Of a DNA stretch of 64,000 nt, positions 10,558 to 22,900 are shown in pieces. Positions within the stretch are counted from its first letter, which is position 1. The number at the start of each line of letters is the position of its first letter. The notes under the pieces are model-generated. The model saw only the letters and a list, made by a program, of their open reading frames with translations, was not told the origin of the DNA and made no database searches. Location: positions 7,068,001-7,132,000 of the forward strand of contig OW051473.1 of the NCBI GenBank assembly GCA_932521025.1, written 5' to 3'. Both the position numbers and the translations under genes were made by a program. Source of the DNA: Oscheius onirici (taxonomy: Eukaryota > Nematoda > Chromadorea > Rhabditida > Rhabditidae).

Positions 10558-12200
10558 GTGAGAAAGTAAAAGGGTGTCCGCGCACGATAAGGATAACGTG
10601 GGCGGGACCGCCTGCGGCCGCCCCCGATCCACTGTCTGACCCAGTTACCCTCCTCACCCATTGCCGCGAATGGCAACATTCCTAAAACCCGTTGGCAAAA
10701 ATGGGAAGTGCCAGACTTGCGCTCATGAGCTAATGTTATGACGGCGAAGAATGAAAGGCGATAGTTACGGAATCTCATCTGTCGATATGCCGAAGAGAAG
10801 ATGTGCCTAAAACGGTTTAAAATACATGAGTTTCAGTTGAATAATGATTTTTCTCCAATATACAGCATAACAAATAATGCTCTCCTGTTATCTGGAGACA
10901 TCAAAAGGACTTGACGAAGCCGTGGATTCCAGAGTCTTTGTCTTGTAGTTTTTGTTTTCCCTGACTAACACTTGTAGTTGTCACAGCAAACATGTAGAGT
11001 CCAACAATCTTGAGCAAATTAATATGACAAAGCGACTCAGACTGATATCCTCGTCAGTTTGAGTAGAGTATCTATGTTAAAAGATAACCTTGAATGAAGT
11101 GTAGCCGAAACTACGAGTAGAATAGGCATTCTTCTAAATGTTCGAAAACATGACACAGAATTATTCGGTGTTTTGTAATAAACACCGAATAATTCTAATA
11201 AGAATAATTCAAGATCAGCATGATATACATAACTAGCATCTGTATCATGCTTGGTCTTTTTCTGCAGGAACGCCGTTCGTCCAGATTTGAAGAATCTCAT
11301 TTCACACATCGGTAACTTTCGTTTTCCCCGGATTGTTCCGACGGTGATTTGCATTCTGAAATGCCGTTGTGAAGCGTGATCAAACGTGTTTTCCCTACAG
11401 GTCCAAAGGTTACTCGCATCATTTGGCACACAAATCGCGGACATCCGCCAGAAGAACGGTCATTCCAAGTTTGAAGATATGATGACGATCGAACAGATGT
11501 TCATCAGCACAAGTGGAAAGAACAAAACGCAGCTTTTTCTCCGACCCGCTTACGCTATAGCTGGAGCCTTTTCCGATGCCATAAAAAGATCAGACAATGA
11601 GCTGTGGATAAATTTCTTTTTTCGACGGTTTTTGGACAAAGATAGAATCAGATGTCATTAATTTGAAAGTTCGTTAGTTGTCATAAATGCGTCATCAGAG
11701 AGTTACCTGTCAAGTCAAGATTAACGACATTTTTTATACGGGTGGGAAGATTTCTGGCTGGTTCTTACTGGGATATTTTCGATGCATCAAAATCGCGAAA
11801 AGCCGTCGAGAGAGCTGGTTTTCTCGGGAGGGGCCTTTCTCACCAAAACAACTCATAACAGTCATTTCCAAAAAGTCGTTGACGGATTAAGAGACGGATT
11901 TTCAGGATTATCTTCAAAATCTAGAGAATGTCACTTCTTTGTTCTAGCGGCGGACGCCTGGTATATGCGAACATGCGTTTTAGAGATAGCGGCACGGAAG
12001 TTGCGCGTCTCAGCACTTTCAATGTCCAAGGCTTGTCGGGAACAGGTAGCCGAGACCCTCCAGCATTTTTAGGGATTTACGATCGGGCCACTCCCGAGAC
12101 AACAAAACATTTGGATTGGTTAGCCAAAGGCTGGACTGGAAACTGCTACATTTTTTGATGAGGAGAAAAAACGGAGCAAAATTATAATAAATAGTTCAAT
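10558..12200. other. Intergenic with one perfect hairpin
   Basis: The part next to 10558 is the presumed promoter of the MAM gene. Two overlapping ORFs on opposite strands at 11037-11661 (135 and 91 codons) show no recognisable domain and share the hairpin region, so I do not call either. The notable structure is the stem-loop at 11157-11196. Confidence 0.45.
11157..11196. repeat. Perfect 17-bp stem-loop
   Basis: The arm AGAATTATTCGGTGTTT (11157-11173) is repeated as its exact reverse complement at 11180-11196, with a 6-nt loop TGTAAT. AATAATTC recurs once more just downstream. A perfect 17-bp stem is unlikely by chance in a given kilobase. It could be a small transposon remnant or a structured RNA. 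Confidence 0.6.
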
Positions 12201-12221
12201 GTCCTAGAAATATAACCAGTT

Positions 12222-13320
12222 TTATAGAGACCATATTATTCGGAGTCTAGATAGAATAAGTGTAGTTTGTGTCAGAGGTATTTTTGTCGTTGACGCAGTT
12301 GTTTTCGATCTTCGTGTTGCTGTAGCTGCACTGTCAATAAACTCCATCGAACCGTTGAAAAATAAATCCGTAGAGCGGTAGTCACTTCGAAGACAAGTAG
12401 GCACCATTCATCGGGGGTGGGGAATAGCCAAGAAGCTACGACGAATGCGAACGAGTTTGTCCTTTTCGCATCGTGGTGGGGAAGTTGTCGTTGGAAAGGA
12501 GATGATCATCTTCTGTTCCGCGTTATGGTCCTCAGTTGTTGTCCCGGTTGTTTTCGAGCTGGCTGTTTGTAGCCGACTTGTGGACTTCCTGGAACTGCGA
12601 TGCGCTGCTGTTTCCCGTGGATTTTTCTGAATCGAGTTATCCTTTGAAGTAAAGTTTAAAGGAAATACCTTGAGGGTAGCGGTGAGTTGTTGGTTAGTTG
12701 GCGAGTAGGCTTCAACCATCGGAGTGGAGAATGACCAAGAAGCTACGACGACAACGGACGAGTTTGACGTCTTCGCCTTGTTGTGGCTAGTAATTGGCTT
12801 GTAGGCGAGTGCATATCATTGAGAATATGTTGATTCTTCTTCGTCTCCTTGTTCAGTTGACGCGGTTGTCTCCGAGCTTGTTGTTGGAGCAGTTCTGCAG
12901 ATTTTCTCAAACTGCGATCCGATGCTTTTTTCGTGGATCTCACTCACTATTTGTATTTTAAGTGGACATCTCATGAACCGAGGTATTATTTGAAGTATAA
13001 TTTGGAAGAAATACCTTATTGAGCAGAATAATGAGTGGTGGGTTTGAAGACGAATAGGCGCTCTTCTTTGGAGTGGTGGACGAAGAGCTACGACGACGAC
13101 GAAAAAGTTTGTCCTCTTCGGTGGCGTCTTCCTAACTCTAATAAAAATTGTTTGAAAATGGTTACACATACCTTTCGATGGAGTTCTTCGAACTGCGATC
13201 CGTTGCTGCTTTTCGTGGACCGCAATCAGTGGTTAGTAGAGCGGTGAGTAGAGGTTCTTCATCGAAGAGCTACGACGAAGACGGACGAGTTTGTCCTTTT
13301 TTTGGTGCGTCCTACAGACT
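12222..13320 (-). repeat. Degenerate tandem array of duplicated exons (four copies)
   Basis: Four copies of a minus-strand unit lie near 12425-12475, 12730-12780, 13080-13130 and 13265-13310. Each encodes a variant of DKLVRxRRSS or DVKLVRCRRS. A second shared block (TGGACC/TTCGAACTGCGATCC-type) lies near 12585, 12905 and 13190. Unit spacing is about 300, 340 and 190 bp. One copy reads openly as EDATEEDKLFRRRRSSSSTT, while others run into stops. Short introns such as GTATTTCC...TCGATTCAG sit between blocks. This is probably an expanding exon array of one S/R/T-rich protein tail, now partly degenerate. Confidence 0.5.
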
Positions 13321-13377
13321 ACTAGATTTGAAAAGAACGAAGTTAAAATACTTTTTCAGCATTTGGTTATGTAGTTT

Positions 13378-13758
13378 TTATCTATGGATGAGTAGTTTGC
13401 GAGTATTGAAGTAGATGAGGACGATGCCTGGGGTTGATCGTTCTTCAGCTGGCGTGGCACGACAAGAATAACGTTCATTGGTCCAGCCTCCCGAATCTTC
13501 CAGCAGTCCGATTTCTTGGAGTCTCGTCAATTTCAAAGCCGCAAAAAGGTTTAAAATAATGTCTACGATTGTGACACAAATAATGCACAAATGTATAAAA
13601 AAAGTTATGCGACTGACCCCCAAAACTGGAGTCCAGCTATGATGGCTCATGTGAATACATTGATACGCTAATAACTGTAACTGTATAAAAAGACTAAATA
13701 TTAACCCGCCCAGCAAAATAAATGTTTCGAAACAAGTAGAAACTACTTCGGATGCCAA
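13378..13758 (-). CDS. Multi-pass membrane segment, ABCC/MRP TMD0-like fragment
   Basis: This ORF has three hydrophobic stretches: FILLGGLIFSLFIQLQLLAY, FFIHLCIICVTIVDIILNLF and a weaker PGIVLIYF. It ends with basic residues (NTRKLLIHR). The order is transmembrane, short polar turn, V/T-start transmembrane, then hydrophobic-plus-basic. That resembles the N-terminal TMD0/L0 region of ABCC transporters, but the match is by pattern only. No ABC core (Walker A, LSGGQ) occurs in the window, so if the resemblance is real this is a gene fragment. Otherwise it is an unrecognised nematode membrane protein whose tail may lie in the duplicated exons downstream. Start and end are uncertain. Confidence 0.35.
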   Translation of the reverse strand: MASEVVSTCFETFILLGGLIFSLFIQLQLLAYQCIHMSHHSWTPVLGVSRITFFIHLCIICVTIVDIILNLFAALKLTRLQEIGLLEDSGGWTNERYSCRATPAEERSTPGIVLIYFNTRKLLIHR

Positions 13759-14050
13759 AAAACAAAATTTGTGAAGAAAGTAGAACAGAAAGTAGCCCTA
13801 CCTTCCCTCCGGAGGAAGTTCAGACGTTATGACAGAAGCGAAAGCGAATTCGTCTTCTGCCTGTCAAGTCTTGTAAAGTTTTTTTTTTAAAGTTTGAGTT
13901 GTAAAAATTTCGACAAAACTTGATCAGGACAAGACAAAAGATAATTCTTAAACATCCCAACTGTAACAAGTACAAAAAAGAACAAACTTTTTCCGCTACG
14001 ACCAATTTTTGAGCATGGAAACTGTTTTTTCTATTTTGTTCTAACCACAA

Positions 14051-17041
14051 CTACCACTATTGCCGCATGTTGGCTTGCAACTTTCAAAGTTTCAAGGAAA
14101 ATCTTCACTGTGCTCCTGCAAATTAGCGCATCTGCAGAATCTTAGATCTGCAGCTCAGCGATTATGCCCCATCACGCCTTGCGAACATTTGAGACACAAA
14201 TGTCAACCGCAGGCAGGCGATCTGGTTACGCAGCCGATTTACATATAATTATCATAACGGAGAACAGGAGACTCATTAGGACCGTGATTCATAGGAAGAG
14301 CATTTGACTGACATATCTTGGATTGACCCCTAAGGACACTAATGAAGCTTGACCCCACTTGGCTATTGACCACTCGCACACTTATAATGGGCATATCCTC
14401 ACCACCGCCTCAGGTCATATTCTCATTTCCTTCCGGCCAACCAGTTTTCTCCTAACTTCTTCTAGCTCACATAGGAGAAGCCAGGAGATAAAACATGGTC
14501 GGTGTCAAATTAGAAACATGATTGGATTTTACTTTTCTCGCCAATTGAAACCGAAAGCAATTAATTGCTCTCAAGTAGCATAGTTTCTGGAAAATTGAGG
14601 GGTTCAGGATAGTTTATGCCTTTCAGTGAGGACAATTTCCTTACTCGCTGTCACTTTGCCTGGAAGCTGAGTCAATCATTTTAGCAGCGTTATACCTGAT
14701 CGGCCTTTTACGTTTGTATGATGTTGCATAAAAACAATGTTTCTAAACCCCAAAAGCGTTGTATACCAGTTTCAACCGTTCCCTAGCACTTTTCCCAATT
14801 CGACAACTTAAGTGATACTGCTGGTTTGCAGCTAAATGTGAAAGAAATTCCAAATATTACGCAAGTGACTTTTCTTGCGTTCCAATCACGAAAATACTGT
14901 AAAACTGGACAGCGATAGGTCTCATTTCGACAGCACAACGTTATTAAAAGAGAACTTTTGTTTTGGTTTCATGCTTCAAAATACTGAAATGTATTCTCCC
15001 AGGAGTGCTTCTATTACAATCTGATTTACAAATCAACAATTCTATTTGCTGCCGCATAGGTAGAAAAACGCGGATATAAATATTATGGAAGTTCCCGTCT
15101 CACCCATATGCCGTAATTTGTCAAGATATCAGACGTAGTTAAAAGTCTTCCAGTATCTCCCATCCTTTACTGGAAAGATGTTGCAAGTAGCGTTCTTGAG
15201 CTGTTTGCTTCTAAATTCCGAAGTGTGCTAGAGGGCAAATTTGATCTGCTCGCCAAATGCTACGAAAGCGACAGTCGAATGGCGCCTGATTGGCGTCGTC
15301 TGAATATGCTTTGATTGTTGGGTCCAAGCCATTCACGTAGTTCACTTCCGGCAGTCCGTGCCACCACCAGTTTTTCAAGGATTTTTAAAGTTTAGGCCAG
15401 AAAGAAAAGAAATCCATTAATAGCATAGTGTGGCCAGACGTATTTATGTATCAATGGCCGGTGTTAGCTAGAAGGCTTCACTGACCAGCTCAGGGCTCAA
15501 ATTTCGTGAGCTTTGCCTCCGTTCAGCTTTCTTAACCCGATCACCCACTAAAAATCTCTCCAAGCGTTCGGTTGTCTTCAATAGAATTATTCACAAGAGC
15601 TCCAAGTAGGGGTACTATGTATACGTAAGGCAGGTCATTTGCTTTGTGCGATTTGCAATTAGAGCCACGCCGGCTGTCTTAATCCCATTGCCACCCGGCA
15701 TTTACCATCAAACACGAGCAATCATCTCACCCATCCCTATGTTGCGATCCTTATCTGTTTCTTTTTTTGCACAATTTGTAATTTGACACGAAACCAATAT
15801 CCGTAACATTTTTACAAAGAGGATTCCTCTGTTTGTTGACAGGGCTCCGAATCTTATTACTTGCTGGTTTGTTTTGCATGGAGAGTTTTCTTCTCACTAG
15901 AGTAGAGCACTTGCTGAATAATTCCTCTCCGAGAAAAAACGACTTCCACGTATCTTTTATTCCTAGGCAACCTCAATTGAATTCTTTTGCAATCGTACCT
16001 AGACTTCATGGAGCAATGGGGTCATTTTCGCCTGCTCTCGTGTTTCAAGGCAGTTATTAGAAGGAAAGATGACACGGTTGCTCCGTGTTTCTCTTGATTC
16101 TCTGCTTTTATACAGCCCCTGTTGTGTTTTTGTGTAGACGACGAACCTTTCACATTGACATGTACCTGCGGAATGAGTTTTTGTTCAAAAACACTGAGCG
16201 TCAGTCTGAAAGTTTTACTGAAAGCAGATTATTTTCTGACAATTACTGAGATCTCTTACTGTTTTGCGCCTGAAATTTTCCACCTGCTGGAATTGCCGAT
16301 GACAGTCTCTTGTTATGACTGGGCGGTATGGGGAAACTTTTATCTGTGCTGCACCAGTGTGTCTTGCGATGTAAAAGCTCTTGGCTTGTGAAATGAACAA
16401 AAACTAGTCATAAAAGGACCTACATGATAACTTTTTTCCCTTCTAATTAAAGCAAGTTCGCATTCATAAAACGTAGGCTATGTCATACAGCGCGCAACAT
16501 TTTGACTCGGGTGCACCGAATGGCCATCAGTGGCCATTTCGAAATGACTAATGTGCATCTGCGACTCCCTCAAGACCACGATCCAAGTTATCATCTGTGT
16601 CTGGAGAAGACAAAACATACTGCCCATCTAGTTTTGATGACTACCCATCAATCAGCAGTTTCAAAGCGGCAACGACTCTCTACTAATGAGATCACGAATT
16701 CCAAATGTGATATTCCACTTCTGCGCGGACCTTGTAGAGTGGGAGAGAGATAGAACGCCGGCCCAGATTTATTTAATCTGGGAATAAGATGATTGCCTGC
16801 ACTCTCTTATCTCAGCTTGCATCTATTGTTATATGAAGGATTACTTCCGAGAAGCAAATACTGCTCCATTATTCGTGAAAAGATTCCCTTAATGTCCTAT
16901 CGTTCCTTTCTCTGTCAGCCATTTTTCACACTGAGGTCAATTCGTTTTGCTTTGTCTGCTCTTTTTCATTTTCAAATCGAAGGAGCTCTTACATTTTAGC
17001 ACTATCTTTTTCCCTTTGTTCATATATACAAAACATTATAG
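14051..17041. other. Intergenic, nothing recognised
   Basis: No ORF here exceeds about 90 codons with coding-like composition, and no exon chain with splice signals was found. The last few hundred bases before 17042 must include the promoter of the LRR/Ig gene. Pyrimidine-rich sequence ending ACATTATAG immediately before its ATG could serve as a trans-splice acceptor. Confidence 0.45.
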
Positions 17042-19965
17042 ATGCGGTACTTTCTCCTACTCCTCTTAAACGGATTACGACTCTACGAGGCGAATCCTTA
17101 CTGTCCGAACAAGTGCAAATGTTCACGTTAGTTTGACCGTCTAATGAAAAAATGCAGCTTTCCAGAGAATCTATCTGTAAAATGTGATGGTCTCGGTAAA
17201 GAAGATCTCGATAACCTTATGATCTCACTAAAAACATCCTATTGGAACGGTCTTAGGGAATTGAATATCTGGAACAGTCCTTCTTTGAATGTGGAGTCCA
17301 TTCCTCCAATCGAAAAATTAGAGTATATTTCGCAAGAATTTGATAATGCTCATCTTTTTAAGAATCCTTGACATCAGTCTCAACCAACTGAACAAGACAT
17401 GGACTTCAGTTGGAGCAAGGTTTCCCTTTGTCAGAAAACTAGTGGTGGAGCATAATTTTCTCTCGGTTTGCACAAAAGTATGAAAGAAACAAACGTTTTA
17501 GGACTTCAATAGAAATTTTCTCTATCCCTTCCCATCTGTTGAGGAAATTTACATGGGACACAACAATTTTACGGAGCTTGGAGTCGACTATATTCGGATG
17601 CCACGAATGAGAATAATCTCGGCGAATAACAATAATATCAAGGTAGAAACTTCTTTAATGTTTCTATATGTTCATTTTAGCAACTTCCATTCTATACTCT
17701 CCGCTTCATGCCATTCCTCTCAGACGTCAACTTCAGCGGTAACAAAATAACAACGTTTGCCGTGAGTTCTCCTAATCTCTCAGAATAACTTGCTCTTCAG
17801 TCAAGTTCCATTGCTCTAGTCGGAAGTCTTCGCTACTTGAATCTCAGTGGAAATCAGATAACTTCGATTAGTTGTGACACAGCTCAACCACTTCCTGCCG
17901 TGAAACAGTTTATCAATTTCGATAGTTTTGTTTTTAGATGGAAGTACTGGATCTGAGCAACAATTGGATAGAAAACATGCCAACAACAGAGTTGAAAGAT
18001 TTCACGGGACTGCGGCTTCTCAATTTAAGCGGAAATCCGATTGAGTTGGCGGGCGATAGATATATCAGTCTGGAAAGCTTGAAGGTACAGGATAAGACAA
18101 ATTTTTACAGAATTTGCTTTAAGGTTCTGGATCTGTCAAAAACGAAGCTGAAAGTCATCGAATCTGGAGCATTTTCTTCACTGTCAGACCTCCACACTCT
18201 ACATTTGAACAACAATCCAAACCTTGTCTTTCTTTCCCCAGCTGCTCTTGAAAACAAAACGTTGTTCAGGTTAGCTTACAAAGAGAAGTAAACAAAGGAT
18301 TTAATAGTATGGACCTTTCATATACCGGTCTGAAAACACTTTCTCCAAAAATCTTGCACCAGATTGCACAAGTTCGCCTAGTTGGAACGGCACTAGACTG
18401 TGGTTGTCTACTTGAAGACCTTTCGGAGATTGGTACTACAACAATCCGCGATTGGGACAATGCCAGTTGTAAGACACGTTTGGGAAACACTATCAGGTGC
18501 GTTACTTGCCACAAATATGTTCATCGTCTTGCATTCACAGATTTGGCGATTTGTCCAGTAGTTCCCTAAACGACGGGGATGAGTGTCGTCCAGACGCCAT
18601 TCTCCCGATGAAAACAGAAGTGCAGGCCTTCACAGGGCAGACCGTAGCTCTATACTGTTCAGGTATTCAGCAAACAGTAAGATCATAACAATTTGTAGGC
18701 AATCGAGATGATGACGTTGTTTTTTGGAAAACACCTAACGGAGCCATCCATGAGGGGCAGAAACCTCAAAGTTCGTATATTTTGCCAAGAGTGGACTTTT
18801 TCACATCTACGCTCTTTGAACCACAAATTGTACCCGTTCCAAGGGACAGAGTGATAGCAAGCACAGAGTACTATAGGTATGTTGACGCATCGCAAGGAAT
18901 ACATTTTCTGCAGAATCGATGTTCTTCTGGAGACAGATGAGGGCGAATATGTTTGTAATGTCAGGAGAGGAAAGTCTTCTGTAGCAAGAAGTATCAAGCT
19001 CACTGTGCAAAAACCTCCCATCCAGCTGACTGTTTCTAATGTAGGATTTCATTATCTTTCGTTTTCCGAATCTTTCTTTTGTAGGTCGGCGTGACTACAA
19101 TGCACGTGGTCTGGAACATGAATCTCCAAATCTATGCTGCAGACAGGGTGTCCCTCACTATTGAGAGCTTCAGCGACGAAGTAGACCATCATAGAACTGT
19201 GCAGCTGCAATTAGACACAATGTACCTGAGCTACAATCTGGTCAATCTCCTTCCGAATAAGGTAGCACACCCGATGTTTTTTCATTCATCTTCTCAGAAC
19301 TATACTGTGTGTCTACGTTGGAGGATCACTGACAATAACACTCTAATCTACTCCAGTTGTGTCACAGAAAAAACTGACAAGGTTAAAGGATTCTTGGATG
19401 AATTGAGTCCAGAGTTTGTCGCCGTCACTGGGTAAAAACAACAATTTGTAAAGATAACCAATCTTTAGAACTCTTCTGACCATTCTAGTTTTGTACTTCG
19501 TCATTGCAAAGATCTGGAAATCTTTCCATATTTACTCGTCATCCAAGAAGGAGTAGGGACAAGTGCGAAGAAGAATAAGTAAATGTTTTAGGTCGAAACT
19601 TATTCAATCGGTATCTGGTCAGTCAATCCTGAGCCATTCGATCTCCTCCGATGCTACTATGTATGAAAATCATCAAATGGAGGTAAGACGGAAAATGTGC
19701 TTCTAGTTTCTAGTCTGTATATTGAGTTCCCAGAAAAGAAGAAATTGCATACAAAATTCTGTTCCTGCGAAATTTTGTACCCACGTAACGAAAAGTACTT
19801 CCACATAGGGTAGGCATTGTTCCCAGCAAGGTTTTCTTTTCTACACGGTTTTCAGAACTGGTCTGCCCTGTTTGTTTTCCATGGTTCTATTTTCAGATGC
19901 TGTCCAGTAGATCTGCAAACTCTGGTCGTGATGCATCAGGTCCTCTGCTGAACCAGGCTGTGTAA
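17042..19965 (+). CDS. LRR + Ig + FN3-like single-pass membrane receptor (IGLR-type)
   Basis: The ATG at 17042 gives a signal peptide (MRYFLLLLLLNGLRLYEA), followed by an LRRNT cysteine cluster (CPNKCKC). Several leucine-rich repeats follow, for example LRLLNLSGNPIELAG, LKVLDLSKTKLKVIESGAF and LHTLHLNNNPNLVFL. An LRRCT (LDCGCLLEDL ... SCKT) precedes an Ig domain showing ALYCSG, VFWKT and DEGEYVCNV. An FN3-like stretch (TTMHVVWNMN ... NYTVCLRWRI) leads to one transmembrane helix (LLTILVLYFVIAKIW, about 19470-19520) and a short cytoplasmic tail ending LLNQAV at 19965. About fourteen small exons are joined by short introns. The architecture matches nematode IGLR and vertebrate LRIG/AMIGO-type receptors. 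C. elegans IGLR-2 partners PAQR-2 in membrane-fluidity sensing, but I cannot tell which IGLR member this is. Confidence 0.85.
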
Positions 19966-22900
19966 CCCTTCTATTCTTCTCCCAACACCGGTGCTGTACA
20001 TACGTTCAAAACTAGAAGTTCTAGCTCAAAAGATACGAGATTTGTTTGAGAGCTTGTTTTCTCACACCGTTACGTGTGCTTACATTCCTTCACAAAAAAT
20101 TCAATGATTCGTCTGTATGACTCGACGGCAATCTTTCGTCTACCATAATCGATGAACATTAACGATGCCTATATGGTACTAAACTGCTGTTTATCAGCCT
20201 CTATCAGCGGAACAGGGTCGTTTCAGTCATATATCGCCTCAATCAGCGAGAAAGAGAGTCTACTAACAGCTCCTTCATTGTTGTCGCCATTGTCCCGTTT
20301 TCGCACGTGTTTTCCCTCTGACTAGTGACTGGTCCTATTCCGATCTTTTCACACCACCATATAGTGACCATTTGCGAACATTGGTGACGGACTTTTTGAC
20401 GGCGGAATCCAGTGGCGTTCATATCAATCAGTCTCTATATGGACATCCCTCCAGTCCTACCCTAAAATATGAGGCGGTTTTTGCACTGTTGACAAAAATT
20501 GAGTCTCCTTTCTTTGATAACTCGTGTTTGATCTGATAGCCTAACAGCTGCTACCGATCGCTATCTACTGCTCTTTTGTAGATTTGGGCGTTGATCGGCC
20601 CCATAAGGCTTATCTTGGAGCCAGGAGGTTGCAAGAACTATTGTGTTGAAAAAACTTTCCTGCACCAAAATTGCTGTTAAAAGTCTTAACAATCGCTCAT
20701 CCGTCGTATAAATTTTGTTTTGCTTGATCCCAGACAGTTTGGCATTTCAAAACATTCCATTTTGAGCCTTCACTCCCCTTCAAACGCTTGTTATTGAAAA
20801 GTAATGACGGAACAGACAGAAATTACTCATGCTCTACCTCCGCAAGCCTTTTTATCATTCCGCATGTTTTTACACATTTCTATTTCTGTTCTGGTCCGAA
20901 CGCTACATGTTTCTTTTCCTGCTGATCTACTGACAGACTGACGTCTGACTAGTGTTTTAGAATTACGCATTGTCAACAAACTAGTATTATCTGCCTTTGT
21001 TTGGTAAAACTACAGTTATGTAGACTAGTGAAACGGACCAGTTTTTATTTCTGTATACCATCACAGCGTCAAGCTTCATACCATCACATTCACTTGGCAG
21101 CAGATACTTTGCCATTAATCAAAAATATCGAGCTTTCCGGTGATGAAACACGAGAAACGAATCGGAAACGAGTCATAACATAGCTTTTTATGCGTTTTCT
21201 CCCTTTAGTATAGGTTGCAACTATCTGCAATCTAGAATGATGTCAACTGATGATCTGCATAACATGCGTCACAGGATCTCTTTGACGAGGGAAAAAGAGC
21301 GAAATAAACAGTGGTCGCCACAGTTCCCTATCTTTTTTTGATCATCCGCTTACTGCCAAAGCGATAGTTCCCACCTTTCCAAACTCCACTCTCTCCGAAA
21401 ACGATAATTCGATGAATGGACGGCTTTTTAACGAACTTGACAATTTTCTTCCTTGATGGCTATCGATCGCGACGTTCACACGCTAGCCGGTCACGCTTTT
21501 CTTCTCTCCCTAGATAATATTTACAAAAGGCTGATTAGTCTATTCTTTTTTTTAGCCCCCGAACCGTACTATTTTTATTTTCCAACTTCAGTGAGAACAA
21601 AGAGTCGTTAAGTTGCCTGTTTACTAAGAACGAACAAAGGCTGCTGGAAAGATAGTACGAGAGAACATGTGGCTCTCATAAAATCAAACTTATCAGATTT
21701 TTTTTTCTGTTCCAGCTGTGTTCCTTGTTTGCCGCTGTATTTTTTGTTTGTCTTTTTGTGACGTACCCATTCTGGATGCTACGTCACAATACTGTCCATT
21801 CATTTTTTTGACCGCGTTCTTTTTGAATCATACGAATCATCTGGTATTTCCAATGCTCCGCCTTTTTTCCTTTTTTCATTTCACAATTCGTACCCATACT
21901 GTTCCAGACAGACAAAATGCAGTCTATGCGCCGATTGTCCCTTCACAACCACACCAAGATTTCACAGCGAAGGAATCGGTGAGCCTACTTCCTGGTTCTG
22001 TTGACAATGCGTGTTTTAGATATAAGACTCTCCCACCTCCGCCTCTTTCATCAATCCTGGACAACCAGCTGTTCAACTCAAAGGTACTTTATCATTTGCC
22101 ATCTGTGTTTTCCAAGTCACTCACGAGAGTTTCTGTCTGGGAGAACCAGTTCAAAAGCTCTCAATCCGCTTGAAAATGTTAATGTTTTCAGGCCGGCGTC
22201 GCTTATGTCGTCTCGCTGATCGGCTGTATTGCCTACAACTACATACATTTTGCATCGAAGACAGTCTAACTCTTCACTCCCCTCTTTCTGCTTTCTGTAC
22301 TCTCCCAGAGTATCTAGAGGAATTCTTTCTTCGGGTGGTTCTCTTGCCATTGTATTTTGCTGTACACAGGTGTAGTCTGTTTGTACGGGTTCTTTCGCTG
22401 TCGTAGATTATAATTTTGCTTCCTATGGACCGATCTCTGCCAGAGGGCTTCTACCGCTTTCCCTGTTACTTTTATTTGTTCAATGAACATACTATTACTT
22501 TTTTGTGAGGAGAGAAGAGTATTGGGTTTCTAACAGCTGCGAGGTTATTATAGGACCAAGAACCTGCACCAACTGGCCGCAAAAATGCGGCACTTGCTCA
22601 GTCATATGTTCTACGTCAGTGACACAAGCCATGCTTTAAATCTAGAAACCTCCTTGTCGATTAATATTACAACTCCGATCGTAATGGATTTAGCACGGTC
22701 TATTTGCGCGCTCAGAGTGCTTATCTCTTGCCTTTTGGACTTCTATGCAAATGATTTCCTTCGCTCGCAGTCCAAAGGACGCGGTCGACCCGCATGCTTG
22801 TTTCACATTACAATTGGCGCATTTCGTCGCCTTTTCAAACAACTAGTGTTTTGGGCCCACATTGCTAGCTGCGTGTGTGTCTGGAGCTGCACACTCCACT

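Noticed and set aside
11386-11661. 91-codon plus-strand ORF after a CCCTACAG acceptor-like site
   Set aside because: No upstream exon or domain could be tied to it, and an equally open ORF overlaps on the other strand.
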